From positions 1-64,000 of the forward strand of contig NHZP01000003.1 in the NCBI GenBank assembly GCA_003313425.1: DNA of 64,000 bases, written 5' to 3'. This DNA is from Pseudopyrenochaeta lycopersici (Eukaryota > Ascomycota > Dothideomycetes > Pleosporales > Pseudopyrenochaetaceae). This document shows positions 33,930 to 45,783 of this stretch, one piece after another (positions within the stretch are counted from its first letter, which is position 1; every line of letters begins with the position of its first letter). The notes under the pieces were generated by a model that was not told the origin of the DNA, ran no database searches, and worked only from the letters and a program-made list of their open reading frames with translations. A program made the position numbers and the translations under genes.

Positions 33930-34930
33930 CCAACTTAAGGAAGCTTACCTGGCTAGAACAGGAGGTAATTGTTAATTATATACATGATCTAGATTAGCGT
34001 GGATTTCCGCCTACGTACGTAGCTATACGTGATATGGCTAATAAGCTGCTATCAACGCGTGGTAGAGGTCTGGTTGGCATAAATTGGCGATCTGTACCCT
34101 CTGCATGCCACCACACTCATCTTATCTACTGCAGCCTCTTAACGTTAGCTGCTTCTCTCCTCTTAAGAAGGCGTACAGCCGCCAGATGGAGAGCTTGATT
34201 AAGGCCCACATCAACCACATTACTAAGCTTAAATTTCTGCCTGCCTTTGGAGCAGCGTTTGATCAAGCTTTCACTGCAGTCAATATACGCTCAGCGTTTC
34301 AAGGAGCAGGCCTTGTTCCTCTCCAGCCAGACGTTGTCTTGTCAAGGCTAGATGTCCAGCTGCGTACGCCGTCACCAGCAGCTCAGTTAGGAGCTCGGGG
34401 AGGAGCTCAGCTAGGAGCTCAATTAGGAGCTCAACTAGGAGCTCAGCTAGGGGCTGAGCAAGGAGCTGAGCAAGGAGCCCAGCAAGGAGCTCAGTAAGGA
34501 GCTCTCTGGGAGCCTCAAACACCAAGGAACCCACGTGAGTTTGAGGCTCAATCGACTCTAATTAGCGATCGCGTTTGACGGCATAAGAGCTTATCACCAG
34601 CCTTAATTATTAAGGGGCTTAATTAGTTTATAAAGGGGGCTATAGTAGGGGCATATAGAGCTAAGCTAATAGAGGGTAGGATTAATAGCCTTAAGGAGGC
34701 TGGTGAGGCAGTAACTTAACAAGAGCAGCGCAAGAGAAAGTAGATTTAGAAGTGAGGAGTCTTAGTGAGGGAGTTAGAGAGGATATAGTTACTTAACAAG
34801 AGGCTGATTAACAGATTAGGCGTGAAATGCGTTAAAGTGGGGAGCAATCAGGCCTTAGCAGCTGGGCTCTATCGCGCTGTAAAAGGTGCAGAGAGACTAG
34901 GCATAACTCGCGCATCTGTAAAAACGGTAC
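33930..34930 (+). pseudogene. pogo transposase with central deletion and repeat-expanded tail
   Basis: The N-terminal CENP-B-like helix-turn-helix reads VIVNYIHDLD, then RGFPPTYVAIRDMANKLL (about 33965-34060). At about 34085 it jumps, in a different frame, to the C-terminal end of the DDE domain (CMPPHSSYLLQPLNVSCF, where the third Asp is replaced by Asn). The tail contains about ten GAQL/GAEQ repeats. Further remnants (REFEAQSTLI) reach about 34600. The first two catalytic Asp residues are in the deleted part, so the protein cannot act. Confidence 0.75.
34379..34506 (+). repeat. 12-bp minisatellite in transposase tail
   Basis: About ten units of the type GGAGCTCAGCTA, each encoding Gly-Ala-Gln-Leu or a close variant. 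All units keep frame, so the array grew by 12-bp steps without breaking the local frame. The last units show CTGAGC and CCCAGC variants, then a TAA. Confidence 0.9.
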
Positions 34931-35069
34931 TATAGGTGCTACTTAAGCTTGTATATTAATATCTATAGAGTACTTAAGTTTATGGTTGAGCTGTACGCTG
35001 ATAGAGGTGCTCGAACTTAGTGGGGTGCGGCGCTCGCTTGTGCGCGGCGCTCGCTTGTGGAACACGTTA

Positions 35070-35287
35070 GTATTACTGTACTGTAGAGTGTGGTGTTGAG
35101 TTAAATGTAATAAGCTATAGGGGCTTATTGTAGTGATCTATATGTGTAGCGCGCTTATCGCGCTTACTGTAAGCACAGCGAGCGCTCGTCTATAGCAGAG
35201 CGAGTGGTTACGTAATATGTAGCAGAGTTAGGTACTAGCGCTTCCTAACTAGCTGTTAATCCTTAGGACGTTCCTTCCCTAGCTAGG
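35070..35287. other. Spacer with short GCGCTTA repeats
   Basis: Contains AGCGCGCTTATCGCGCTTAC and a CGAGCGCTCG palindrome near 35168. No tRNA cloverleaf could be built from it. Function is unknown; it may be a remnant of another element end. Confidence 0.3.
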
Positions 35288-35691
35288 TGTTACGAACAGA
35301 GGTAGGAAAGGCGGCGGTTATGAGGATAAGGGAAAGAGGCACAGACGACTCATAAAGAGACTAAGCCTCTGAACTAACTACTAACGCTAGGGTCACGTAA
35401 TCCTAGAAAACCTACGCTAAGACAGACTTAGTACTATAGGACAGAGATAAACCTAGAAAACCTAGAAGGGTCCTTATAGGAAAACGTATGAGATAATAAT
35501 ATATATAAACTTATATAATATAGCCTCTATAGTATATTATTAACTTCTAATAGTCTCTAAGTATACTACTATTTATACTTTCTAAATTTAGCCTCCTTCT
35601 AGTACTACTTGTCTATAAAATACTCCTAAAGAACCTATACTAGTTAATACTAGTTACTTTATAGTATAACTACTTAATTAGACCTTTAATA
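35288..35691 (+). repeat. LTR family Y, copy 1 (about 404 bp)
   Basis: Starts TGTTACGAACAGAGGTAGG and is clearly homologous throughout to 58164-58555. The end (CTTTAATA, probably CTTTAACA before mutation) is where the two copies diverge. A TATA-like ATATATATAAAC lies near 35500. No target duplication was found. Confidence 0.65.
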
Positions 35692-36480
35692 TTTTAATTA
35701 CTCTTAACATAAGTAGTACTAGTAAATATATAGCTACTTCTAACTCTTTAACTATACCTACTAAGAGTTATCTATTTAGTAAATTAACTATATTTTATAG
35801 TAACTAATAATACTTTAAAAGATAGTTACTTTAACTTAACTTATGCTTCTATCTTTATAAAGATATTAAAGAAAGTAATAAAGTAATAAAGTACCTATTA
35901 TAGTAACTTACTTTATAAGCAAAGCACTAGAGTAGGTTATGCTATAATTAGAATACTATATAGATCAAAGAATTATTAATATAAATAATATAGAAATATT
36001 TAAAGATTAGGGTGAATTTAAAAAATGTATTTAAAAGATTTTTAGGGTGTAGACTAAGGAAGTTATAGTAGAGTAATATATATAAGATTTTAAATAATAT
36101 ACCTCTATTAATAACTACGCTAATAAGTTTAAATAATATTATAACTGTGACTTACCTACTTTAGCCTTAATTAGAGTAGCTCTAGTTTAATTTACGCGTC
36201 TCTAGCCTTAATTTACTTACTTTTAGCTTTACTTTACGCGCTGTATCTACAGACTTTGTAACTAAATAAAAATTGTGAAAGTTACTTTAGTGTGTGTTAT
36301 ATAAAAGTCTTTAAGTTCTATTTTTATATTATAAGGTAGAAGTATTAAAAAATACTTTAGAGCTTAGTAATTTTATATAAGAAACTATTTAGATTTACGT
36401 AGCGCTATATAAAGGCTATTACTAAATTTACTGGATTAGTATCTTAATTTTTGTGTTTAGTTTGGAGGTATTTACTATTT
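35692..36480 (+). pseudogene. Gag-like relic downstream of LTR Y, RIP-mutated
   Basis: Plus-strand frames between about 35900 and 36250 give short gag-like pieces (for example FKKCIQKI), with TAG/TAA codons throughout. Position just inside an LTR supports gag, but the match is weak and protease or RT were not found. A G-rich run (GGAAGGGGAGGGGGGGG, about 36481-36497) follows and could be a polypurine tract of another element. Confidence 0.35.
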
Positions 36481-36499
36481 TGGAAGGGGAGGGGGGGGT

Positions 36500-37190
36500 C
36501 GTATTAGAGTTTAATTCTTCTAGTACATGTATTCTTAGGCTTAATCTTATACGAAGTGATCTTCTGTTATAAAATAATAAAGTACTCTTTATACTTATTA
36601 TAGAACTTAGTAGTGTAATATTTCGTAGTTATAGAGTTATTCTAATTTAGAGGTAAGTTAGTTAGGGTAATAGTACAGGAAGCGGGTAGCCTAGCTCTTA
36701 GAGACTTTGTCGTAAGCGGTCTCTACTGCGGGAGTCTAGATTATTTACTTTGTAGGTAGAAGATAACATTCTGTTAGCCTTTCTATACACTTTGTGAGCT
36801 CCTCCTCTTATTTAGGGCTGAGTTTCTGTTGTGAAAGTGCTGCCTCTTCCTGCGGACGCGTCTCACCTATCGCGTTGCGCGTCAAAGTTGAGCGAATAAC
36901 ACTATGCTTGTTAGCTATATTCTGCTATGAGATTTTATCGCCAGAAGGTATTCTTTCAACTTCTTAATTTAGACGTTATTAAAGGCATCTGTAAAGCTCG
37001 GTTTACAGATAACTTCTAAGGTACTTAAGCTACGTACTAACTTACTAAAAAGGAAAGCTGTAGTTATAATAAGAGTTAAGCAGAAGAAGAGCAGTTAAAG
37101 GTTAACTAGGCCGCCGCTGTGCTTAATAATGTTAATTAGATTATTAACAGAAGGTTAGAATACTTTAAGCTATTTATATTACTTTAATTA
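36500..37190. other. Mixed AT-rich sequence, no gene recognised
   Basis: A block at about 36660-36900 has fewer RIP changes and no open frame of note. It might be a degraded LTR, but I find no second copy in the window. Confidence 0.35.
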
Positions 37191-37197
37191 TAATGGT

Positions 37198-37410
37198 TAG
37201 GGTAGCAAATAGGTATAGGTTGGGGTTGGGTTAGGTTTGATTACATAAGACTCGTACCCAACCTAGCTCTATACCTATTTTTATACGCTAGTAATACGTA
37301 TAAGTTAGGGTTACTATAAATAAGTTAAGGTTAGAGCTATAGTTATTAGGGTGAAGTTAGCCTAAGTCTAAGTAATTACGTTTTTTATATTAGGATTACT
37401 ACTAACTAAT
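37198..37410. repeat. hAT MITE, 5'-end fragment, RIP-mutated
   Basis: Begins TAGGGTAGCAAATAGGTATA and follows the copy at 58780 in the same orientation for about 210 bp, then similarity stops near ACTAACTAAT. The second half and target duplication are missing. Confidence 0.75.
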
Positions 37411-37560
37411 TAGAGTTATATATTTACTATAGCTTATTATTATAGTTTAAGAGTTACTATATTATATAAGAACTATTATAAATTTACTACTTAAAGAAAA
37501 CTACTACTTAGAGAAAACTAATACTTATTAAAAGAAATTTAGTAGAAACTTATTATAGTA

Positions 37561-38925
37561 ACGTGAGCGGCAAGCGAAACGCCTAGGTAAGCGAAACGCC
37601 CAGGTAAGCGAAACGCCCACTCTTGCCAAGACCACACCTCCTTCTACCTTTAACTGCAATATCTTAACAACTTAATATTAAATTACTCCCTTATAAGGAT
37701 AGAATTATCTTAGCTATCTAAGTAATAAAAAAAGACGCGACATTAAGTAATTAACGAGCTGCAGTAGTCTATAACGTTCCTAGAAGGACTCTCCGCGACT
37801 AACGCGCTAGAAAGCTTTTACAACGCGATAGCTAACCTAACTCGTTAAAGCTTAACAGGCACGAGGAAGACGCGATTATCTAATATATAAGGAAGCTAGA
37901 CGCGCGAGGATTTGCCCCTACACTGTCTTATCTCTGTGAGATAGCGAATTAGTTACTAGCTGCTCGTAGTAGTAGCTGGGTAGGAGAAAAATAGGCTAGA
38001 AACTTCGTCTCTCGTAAGCCTAAGATTAAATCCTAACTAAGTAGGCCACGCGACTACTAGAGAGTCCTATGCAGCGATCCAGCTGTTATTAGCCTCTAGT
38101 TTAACCTTGTACGCAACATTAAAGCTAAGTACGGCGTCCTAGATAAAGATACCTATAACTTTGACGAGACTGGCTTTACTATAGGCGTAGGAGGGTCCGT
38201 TAAGGTAGTAACTACGTCTAAGAGACGTACTTAACTACTAGGGATATAACCTAGTAACCGCGAGTAGGTAACGTTAATTACTAGTATCAACGCTATAGGC
38301 TGGACAATTCCACCCTTTATTATCTTCAAAGCTAAGAACTACGATAAGTCCTGGTTACCTAATCTATCTAAGGGCTGGCGTATAGGCCTTAGTAAGAACG
38401 GCTAGACTAACAATAAACTTAGTCTAGCCTAGCTACAGCACTTTATCTAGTATACAGCAGCCTAGACAGTAGGCAGTTACTAGCTACTAGTAATTAATAG
38501 CTATAAGAGCTATAATTTACTTACCTTCTAGGATCTATGTAAGGAGAATAAGATAATTACCCTCTGTATGCCTTCCTATTTATCCTATATCCTGCAGCCG
38601 CTTAATATAGGCTGCTTTGCGCTATTAAAGCAGGCATACTAGCGAGAGATTAGGGTCTTGGCAGACAGTCACATCACCCACATTAATAAAAAAGCATTCC
38701 TAGCTTCCTTTAAGGAGGTATTCGAGACCTTATTCTTACAGCAGAATATTCTATCTAGCTTCTAAGCAACTAGCCTAGTCCTACACAGCCTAGAGGTGGT
38801 GCTATTAAAGCTTAAGGTGAAGCCTCGCACGCCAACACTACCTCTACCAGGGCCTACCCCCTAGCACCCTAAAACACCTAGTAACGCCTAGGAGATAGAG
38901 GCTTAAACAACACTAATTATAAAGA
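37561..38925 (+). mobile_element. pogo/Fot element, 3'-truncated, RIP-mutated
   Basis: The left end ACGTGAGCGGCAAGCGAAAC is preceded by TA at 37559-37560. Three 17-bp units (AAGCGAAACGCCYAGGT) at 37572-37622 form the terminus. The right end is missing: similarity stops at about 38925, where the end of gypsy-A pol begins. Confidence 0.75.
37730..38925 (+). pseudogene. pogo/Fot transposase, RIP-inactivated, C-terminus lost
   Basis: The DDE domain is readable: FDETGFTIGVGGSVKVV (first Asp, near 38165), RRTQLLGIQPSNRE, SINAIGWTIPPF, LPNLSKGWRIGLSKNG and LQHFIQYTAAQ. The second catalytic block is degraded to LLVINSYKSY (near 38490). The third is CMPSYLSYILQPLNI, with Asn instead of Asp (near 38575). 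The distal SHITHINKKAFLASFKEVF is intact. Second and third Asp losses are G-to-A changes. The tail is cut after EIEAQTTLI at the junction with gypsy-A. Confidence 0.8.
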
Positions 38926-41381
38926 GGGTCTTGTACGCGGGCGACTTAGTACTTCTTACTTTTCTAGTTAAGTTTCTTACTTCTGCGTGTAGTTTGTACG
39001 TGCCTAAGGTCTAACTATACCTAGTCTCTAACCTTATACTTAGGAGCTGGGCGACGTGTCTTATTCGCCTATGCTTCTTGTTGTTATTAAGCGTGTGTTA
39101 TAGCTAAGATAGCCTAGTTAACAGCTTATTTTAGCGTTTATATAATGCTTTCTGCTTGTTTGCTAGGGGGTGTTACTCTATTAAGTAGGTTGCTGCTAGC
39201 TAATTTCCTAGGTAGCTCTAGGAAGGGCGAGTTTAGATAGCTATATAGAAGGAAGAAAAGAAAGACGCCTATAGAAGAGTTTATATAAGTGTTTAGTATT
39301 AGCTTAAGGATTAGGCATAGCGTTGCCTAGTTATTCTAGTCGTAGTTACAAAAGATTTATCTAACTGCTTTAATATTACTATTCGCGCGTTCTGTAGTAC
39401 TAACTGTTTATAAGTAGTAGGCTGTTAATAGGTTCCTCTATACTCCTAAGAGTTTACAGATTTTCCCCTATAGTTTGCTTATAAATTGCGTGCCCCTATC
39501 TAATATAATAGACCTAGGGAGCCTGTAGTAGTAGAAAACTCCTTATATAAATGCCTAGGCTATAACATCTGCTTTAATTATCTTAAGTAGGATTAGTATT
39601 ACGCCTTTACCTAGGCAGTCCTTAACTACTATTAAGTTAGTGCAGCTAGATAATAGTAGTAGACTAGTAATAAAGTTAACTATTAAGTCTTACTACGTAC
39701 GACTAGGTACTAGTAACAGGCGTAGGTATCTGTGCTTACTGTCTCTCTACGGGGTGCTTTATCTACATAAGCTGCAATTCTATACGAATTAGTAGACGTT
39801 TTTACTTATACTTAGCTAGTACTAGGTACTAGCTAGCGTGCAGTACGTTTCTTCTCTTCCTAGGTAACCTGTTTGCACAGCTAGATATACTTACTAGATA
39901 ATTCCTGTACGAAGGGGTTCATTTTTAGGCACCTAGATCCTAGATCTCTATTAGAGCTTTCTCTCTAAGTTAATTGTGCAATCTCTTAGTAATATAGTAA
40001 GTTTCTTTATTATGCTAGGTAGCGACCTAGCACCTAGCTTTATAGCGTCGTAGACTTCCTAATATATTAAGTTATCTTGTACAGCTTAGTCCTAGTGTTT
40101 AGCAATTAAGTCCTTAAGGATTAGAGCTTTTAGTAGGGACTTAGCTATAATTAAGCTATTAAGGGTAAACGTAGGGGTTTATATAACCCCTATAACTGTT
40201 GTATCTTACTATTAGGCTAGTACTAACATAATAAACTCTCTACTTACTAGGCAGCTGTTATCTGTTCTTTGTAGTAGGTCCTAGTCTCTTCTAGATAGTG
40301 CGTCCGCTTAGGTGTTCTTCTTACCTAGACAGTACTGCAGCTTTATATTATTAAACTATAATAAGTAGACTAACTATTATACGTGTTATTCTATTATTTT
40401 TTACTTCTTTATAAAGTACTCTAGGTTCTTATAGTTAGTAATTACTTTAAATTCTTATACGCTATAGAGTTCTACGTCCTATTTATTTAGGTATATAATA
40501 ACTACTAGTAACTCCTTATTATAAATTAGGTAGTTACTCTTATACGCTAGAAATTTCTTTAAGAAGTAAGCTACTATATAAAAGGTTCCTTACTTATCTT
40601 CTTATAATAGTACGCCGCCTATAGTAAAGCCTAAAGAGTTATATTCTACTATTATCTATTATTTAGGTAAGAAAGTAGTAAGGACTTTATTTACAAAGAA
40701 TATCCTTAAGAGCTTAGAAACTCTACTCTTATTCTATATCTTACAAGAATTTCTCTTTTTTTCTTATTAGCTGTATAAGAGGCTCTACTAGTTAGGAGAA
40801 GTTTAGGATAAAGCGTTTATAGAAGTTAGTAAACCTTAGGAATCTTTATACGCCTCTAACTATTATTAGGGCCTCCCATTCTTAAATAGCTTAGACTTTT
40901 TTAGGGTCTATAGATATACCCTTCTATACTTCTAAGATAAAGCTAAGGTACTTTATATACTAAATATTAAACTTATATTTACTTAGTTCTAGGTATAGTC
41001 CTACTTCTTATAAGCGATTTAATACTTTTTATACGTAGGTATAGTGCTAAGAGAAGGATCTTTTAGTAAAGATAAGGATATTATCTAAGTATATAGAGGT
41101 AAAGTTATCTAAGAAGTCTTGTAGGGCCTAGTTAATATACCTCTAGAAGGTACTTAGTGTATTTACTAAGCTAAAGGGCGTTACTAGCTACTTATATAAT
41201 CTAAATTGTGTTTAAAACGCGGCTATCTATTCTAATCCTTTACTTATCCTTATCTTATAGAATACTGTAGTGACGTCTAGCTTAGTGTACTATATAGCTT
41301 GTCTAATTTAGTTTAATATCTTACGTATAAGAGGTAGTAGGTAATAGTCCTTCTTAGTTAGGGCGGTAAGAGCTCTGTAGT

Positions 41382-41592
41382 TGTCAGATAATAGGTACCT
41401 AGAACATCCAGCCGGCCTACGTCATGTGCAGACACAAGAGGGATAGTCACGTAACACCAATCTCGGGTGTAACAACATAACACCTAAGGAAGTAAACGGA
41501 GACAGAGGATTGAATAAATTAACAATTATCAGACCCTATTAAGATTCATCTATTATTTATTACCTGTCGCGTAAAGACCCTTAAATCTAACA
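41382..41592 (+). repeat. copia-1 5' LTR
   Basis: 211 bp, about 93-95% identical to the 3' LTR by eye; most differences are transitions compatible with RIP, so insertion time cannot be taken from them directly. The primer-binding site just inside is too mutated to assign a tRNA. Confidence 0.9.
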
Positions 41593-42186
41593 ATTAAGAG
41601 TCTTACTGCCTTAATAACACGCTAAGGAACCTGTCTATCCTAAGTACAAGGGACGCGACAGTCGTTCTCACTAATTATAACAGCTGGACGGCATAGTACC
41701 GCCAGTTCAAGATAAAATGCGAATCTCTAAGGAACTGGCCCCTAGCAGACCCTAAGGGCACTAGACAGCCTCAGCTAAAACTAACTCTCCTAATGCGACC
41801 TTTAATCGCGAACTACAAACTAGTAACTGTTATCGTACTGCTATTAGGCACCGCGTTAAGCTCCCAAACGCGCGGAAACATATAACTAACACGTTAAGGC
41901 GAATCCCTTTAAGTTATAGTGCTTACTAAAGTCTCTAACCTCTCCGCAGGCGGATAAAAAGAATATAAGGAAGACTGCAAGGACTATAAGATACGCTTTA
42001 AGTTATATAAGCTCTTAGAGAAGGACTACTAAGAAGAAAGAATAAAATATAAGAAGCTGATTAACTAAATCCTAGGAACTGTGTTACCTTACCTGCACCT
42101 AAGTTACTATAAGTTAGGTAGAATAGTCTAGGAATAGATAATCTTCCTCTAAGATATAGTAGGTGTTGACCTATAAGAGGAACGTA

Positions 42187-43536
42187 CAGTCACATGAATA
42201 AAGTTTCTTCCGCCAGCGCACGAGCCAGCCTCACATGCATTTGTACGCAAAACTTCAACACCACGTATCTCAGCCAAAATATAATATAATTGAATTATTT
42301 TTAAAGCAGGAGTTGCGCACGCAGTCAATATTTAGTTTGCCAACCTCGCGCTTGTCTGCATGCAGCAATTCGTTGTAGCATACTTAAGATGAGGCGGCGG
42401 ATGAGCCTCGCTGGTATGCGACGCCAGCACTCTTTCAATGCACTGCAAAAGCCATCCCACTCTTCCTCAGCGGCGCTATAATTATTATACTAAGGATAGA
42501 ATTTATACATGCGCTTCTTGAGATGCCACTAGAGGTGCTCAATTAGGTTGAGGTCAGGTGAGTACGCTAGCCAGTTGATGGTAGTGATGTGGTGTTCACT
42601 GAGGAACTCACGCGTCACTGCAGCTGTATAGATGCGCGCGTTATCCTGCATAAATAGCTGTGTACAACGCTAATGAGGTAGAAGGCCCTTTGTCAAGGCT
42701 TGAATGTAACTTTAGGCAGAGTAGCCACCTTTTAGAGCATTGAAATCGCGCTCCATTATGATAAGCTTACTTCTCCGTGCTTGCCCATGTTCATTCAACT
42801 ATATTAACGCCCACACCATCTGTGCTGGTTTCCTGCTAGTACTGCGGGTTTCTAGCATCCTTAGCTTCCATTTCTCCCATAGGTAGCGGAAAGCCCACTC
42901 TTGATTTTAGCCTAAGCCCTTCTGAACTGAGCACTCGTCTGAGAACTTAAGCGTGCGCCGATGCCACGGGAAGTGCGAGTACTCCCTACAGAACTTAAGG
43001 CGCCTCAACGTATGCGCGCGGTCAAGCTTAGGACGTATTTTACAGCGAAATTTAGTTAAGCCTTGTCCTTTAAGATACTTATACAATGTGCGCGAGCAAG
43101 GTGGCTTCGTTAAGGTGCCATCTGGATTTACAACTACTGCTGCTTCAGCAAGCTCTTTATACTTAATTTTTGGCTGCGCGCGTGCTTTGCGATAGATAAC
43201 CTTTTTCTAATAAAGCGATAGTATAGGTGGTCTGCCGCTGTGAGGTTTATCTGCTATTATACTAGTTTAGTGATATTTTTTCCTAAGGTCGCGTATGCAG
43301 CGTTAAGTGCGGCTATACGCGTTAGCAACTTCAGCGACCGTAGCACCAGCATGCAACCTCCCAATAATCTAATTCCGCTGCTAGACTGTCAAATTAGGCC
43401 CTCTGCGCGTATTTTGGTCTATTTCTTAAAGAATTCGGCGTTGTGGTGGCATAGTTATGATACTGCAAAGTCGAGGTGTTGATGTTGGGGGAGGACGCGT
43501 CGCGCTAACGCGGAAGAAACTTTGTTACTAGTACTG
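42187..43536 (-). mobile_element. Tc1/mariner element M4 (1350 bp), minus orientation
   Basis: Ends CAGTCACATGAATAAAGTTT and (inverted) CAGTACTAGTAACAAAGTTT are flanked by TA (42185-42186, 43537-43538). Subterminal CTTCCGC is shared. Inserted in the gag region of copia-1. The interior is less RIP-mutated than in M1, M2 and M3. Confidence 0.9.
42325..43452 (-). pseudogene. Tc1-type DD34E transposase, about a dozen nonsense codons (M4)
   Basis: 376 codons from ATG (43452) to TGA (42325) without frameshift. N-terminal paired helix-turn-helix (TVAEVANAYSRT), a basic linker (DKPHSGRPPILSLY) and a DDE domain. First Asp is in FSDECSV, second in LFMQDNARIYTA, and Glu in LNLIEHL; 34 residues separate the last two, hence DD34E, the Tc1 type. 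In-frame TAG/TAA codons, mostly at likely Gln/Trp positions, prevent expression. All three catalytic residues survive, unlike in the other copies. Confidence 0.9.
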
Positions 43537-45783
43537 TACTAAGGCGCAAGAAAGGTACTACACAGTACTTAGACTAATAAGAATACTAGGTTACTAGGAA
43601 ACTTAGCTAGCTAAGTATAATTAAGTAGTAACCTGAGCTGAAACCCTAGAGGTTGGCGAGGTGCTGCGAATATATAATGTGAAAGATAACTTCTTAGGCG
43701 CTGTCTTAAAGGTAGCCCTAACATAGGTAGCTACCTTGTCTAGTCTAGGATATAATAGTACAACTATAAATAGGAAGAAGATAATAAAACTCTTCCGCGA
43801 CTATATAAGCCTATCTAACCTATTAAAGGGCAAGCAGAAGAGCGCTTTCGCTGCAGGAGAAGTATTATACGTCTCTAGTGGTGTAGCTAACTAGGACACA
43901 CAGAGGGACGCCTCTAGTATGTTAGAAAGAGCGCTATCTGCCCCTACACAGGGCCGCTAGGGGAGACCTAGGCAGAATAAACAAAAACTAGATAGTTAAA
44001 GTGCTAGATCTAAGCAGTCTATAGAAAGGGATATAGTAGTAGCTAGAGGTAATAAGTGCCCTGCTTATAGACAGCGCCACAGCCTCTCTAAATGTTACTA
44101 CGTGTATATAGATTAAGCACCTAAATAGTTTAAACTAAATTAAAGTATCGTAAGATTAATATAATATAAAATAGATTATAATAATAAGCTACAGAGAATA
44201 ATACAGGATGTAAGCTAAGCGATAAAGAAGCCTTAGTTAACATTATTATCCTAATTAATTACGCTGTATATTAAAACATTATAAACTCTAGACCCGTTAA
44301 ACTCGTCTATTAAATAACTAGATAGCAGAAAAATTATAATAATTAATAAGGATATTATTAAGGCGGTATTTAGCATGAACTAATAAGACTACCTACTAAG
44401 AAATACCTTTATCTTAGACTTAGGCTCTACTACACACGTCTGTAATAAGAAGTTAAGATTTAAAGATATTAACCTGCTAGTAATAGGAGACTATATCTAG
44501 GCTAGAAACTTATAATTATAGATCCGCGGCTATAGCACTGTTACTATTAAGACAAAAGGATCTTAAGGTAACTAGTACCTTTGCCTTAAGAGCGTAGCGT
44601 AGTGCCTAGATGTCTTATGAAACCTTGTATCTTTCAGATTACTTCGCAGACAGGGTATGTAGTAGGAGAACTAAGAAGAACTAACAAGCTTACGACGATA
44701 GGATGGCTTAATTATGGCTATCCTAAAAGAAGCATATAGGTAATAGGTTATTAAGCATAACTAAAGTTATAAAGCTACCTTCTATACCTAAGCGAATTCC
44801 TACTCTAAATAAGCTCCTTAAAGGCAACAGCTATGTTATAGCATAGGAGGCTAGGACACCTAGGGCCTGCAGTGATTAAACACCTTATGTAGTAATCTAA
44901 GGGGGTGCAGATTAAGGGTATTATAACTATAGAATGCAAGGCCTGTAGGAGATCTAAATTAAAACGCTAAATCTGCTGTGCCCCCTAGATTAACAACGAA
45001 GGACCTAGCAAGCGGGTCGCAATTAACTTCTACTAATACGAGGAAGAAAGCTGCACTAAGGAGAAAAGCTAGATGCTAATAATATATTACTACTCCTATT
45101 ATATTTAGGACTTCTACTTTAAAGATAATCGCCTAGCCTAATTACTCATACGCCTACTAGGCCTCTTCGTTTAATTTATAAAGAGATAGTTTAATATTAC
45201 TGTTAAAGTTATTAAAATAGATAATAAAATTATTACTGTTAAGTCTGAAGTAGGGAAGTAGTGCGCGTCTATAGTAATTAAAGTCGAGCCCTTAGCTCCT
45301 AATACCTAAGTATAGAACAGAGGAGTAGAGCCCTCAGGGGGCGTAATAAAAGAGAAGGCGTGTACTATCTAACTTAACGCAAATCTTCTATAGGACCTAT
45401 AGCCAGAAATTATAAGAGCAGCTGTATACCTCTATAATTAAAAGCTAAACTAGTTAAACAGGTAGAAATTACTATATAAGATCTTCTTTATAAGGGTAGT
45501 AGTATTAAATAGAATTATTATAGGCCCTTAGAAACTAAACTAAGCTTACTTAAAGGCCTATAGCTATAAAGCATTCGCTATAATAGATAATACTTATAGA
45601 GGAAAGTCTAGACTTTAAAGGCTAGACCCTAAAACATAGATTAGATATCTTATTAGCTATTAGTCTACAAACATTTACTATATCTAGATTCTATCACTAG
45701 CTAAGATTATTTGTACACAAGACGTAGTCTTCAATAAAAACATAGTATTTAGCAGGAAGTTAGAAGACCTAATAGACAACCTA

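Larger units (their letters stand above)
33671..35067 (+). mobile_element. Internally deleted pogo/Fot element, 1397 bp
   Basis: Inverted ends (ACGTGCCCCACAAGCGAGCG left; CGCTCGCTTGTGGAACACGT right) are flanked by TA (33669-33670, 35068-35069). Each terminus carries a 16-17-bp direct repeat (CGGCGCTCGCTTGTG). The element keeps both transposase ends but lost the DDE core. It has little RIP damage compared with neighbouring elements. Confidence 0.85.

Noticed and set aside
35105..35200. tRNA or small RNA gene in the GCGCTTA repeat block
   Set aside because: No A and B box pair and no cloverleaf with a 7-bp acceptor stem could be drawn.
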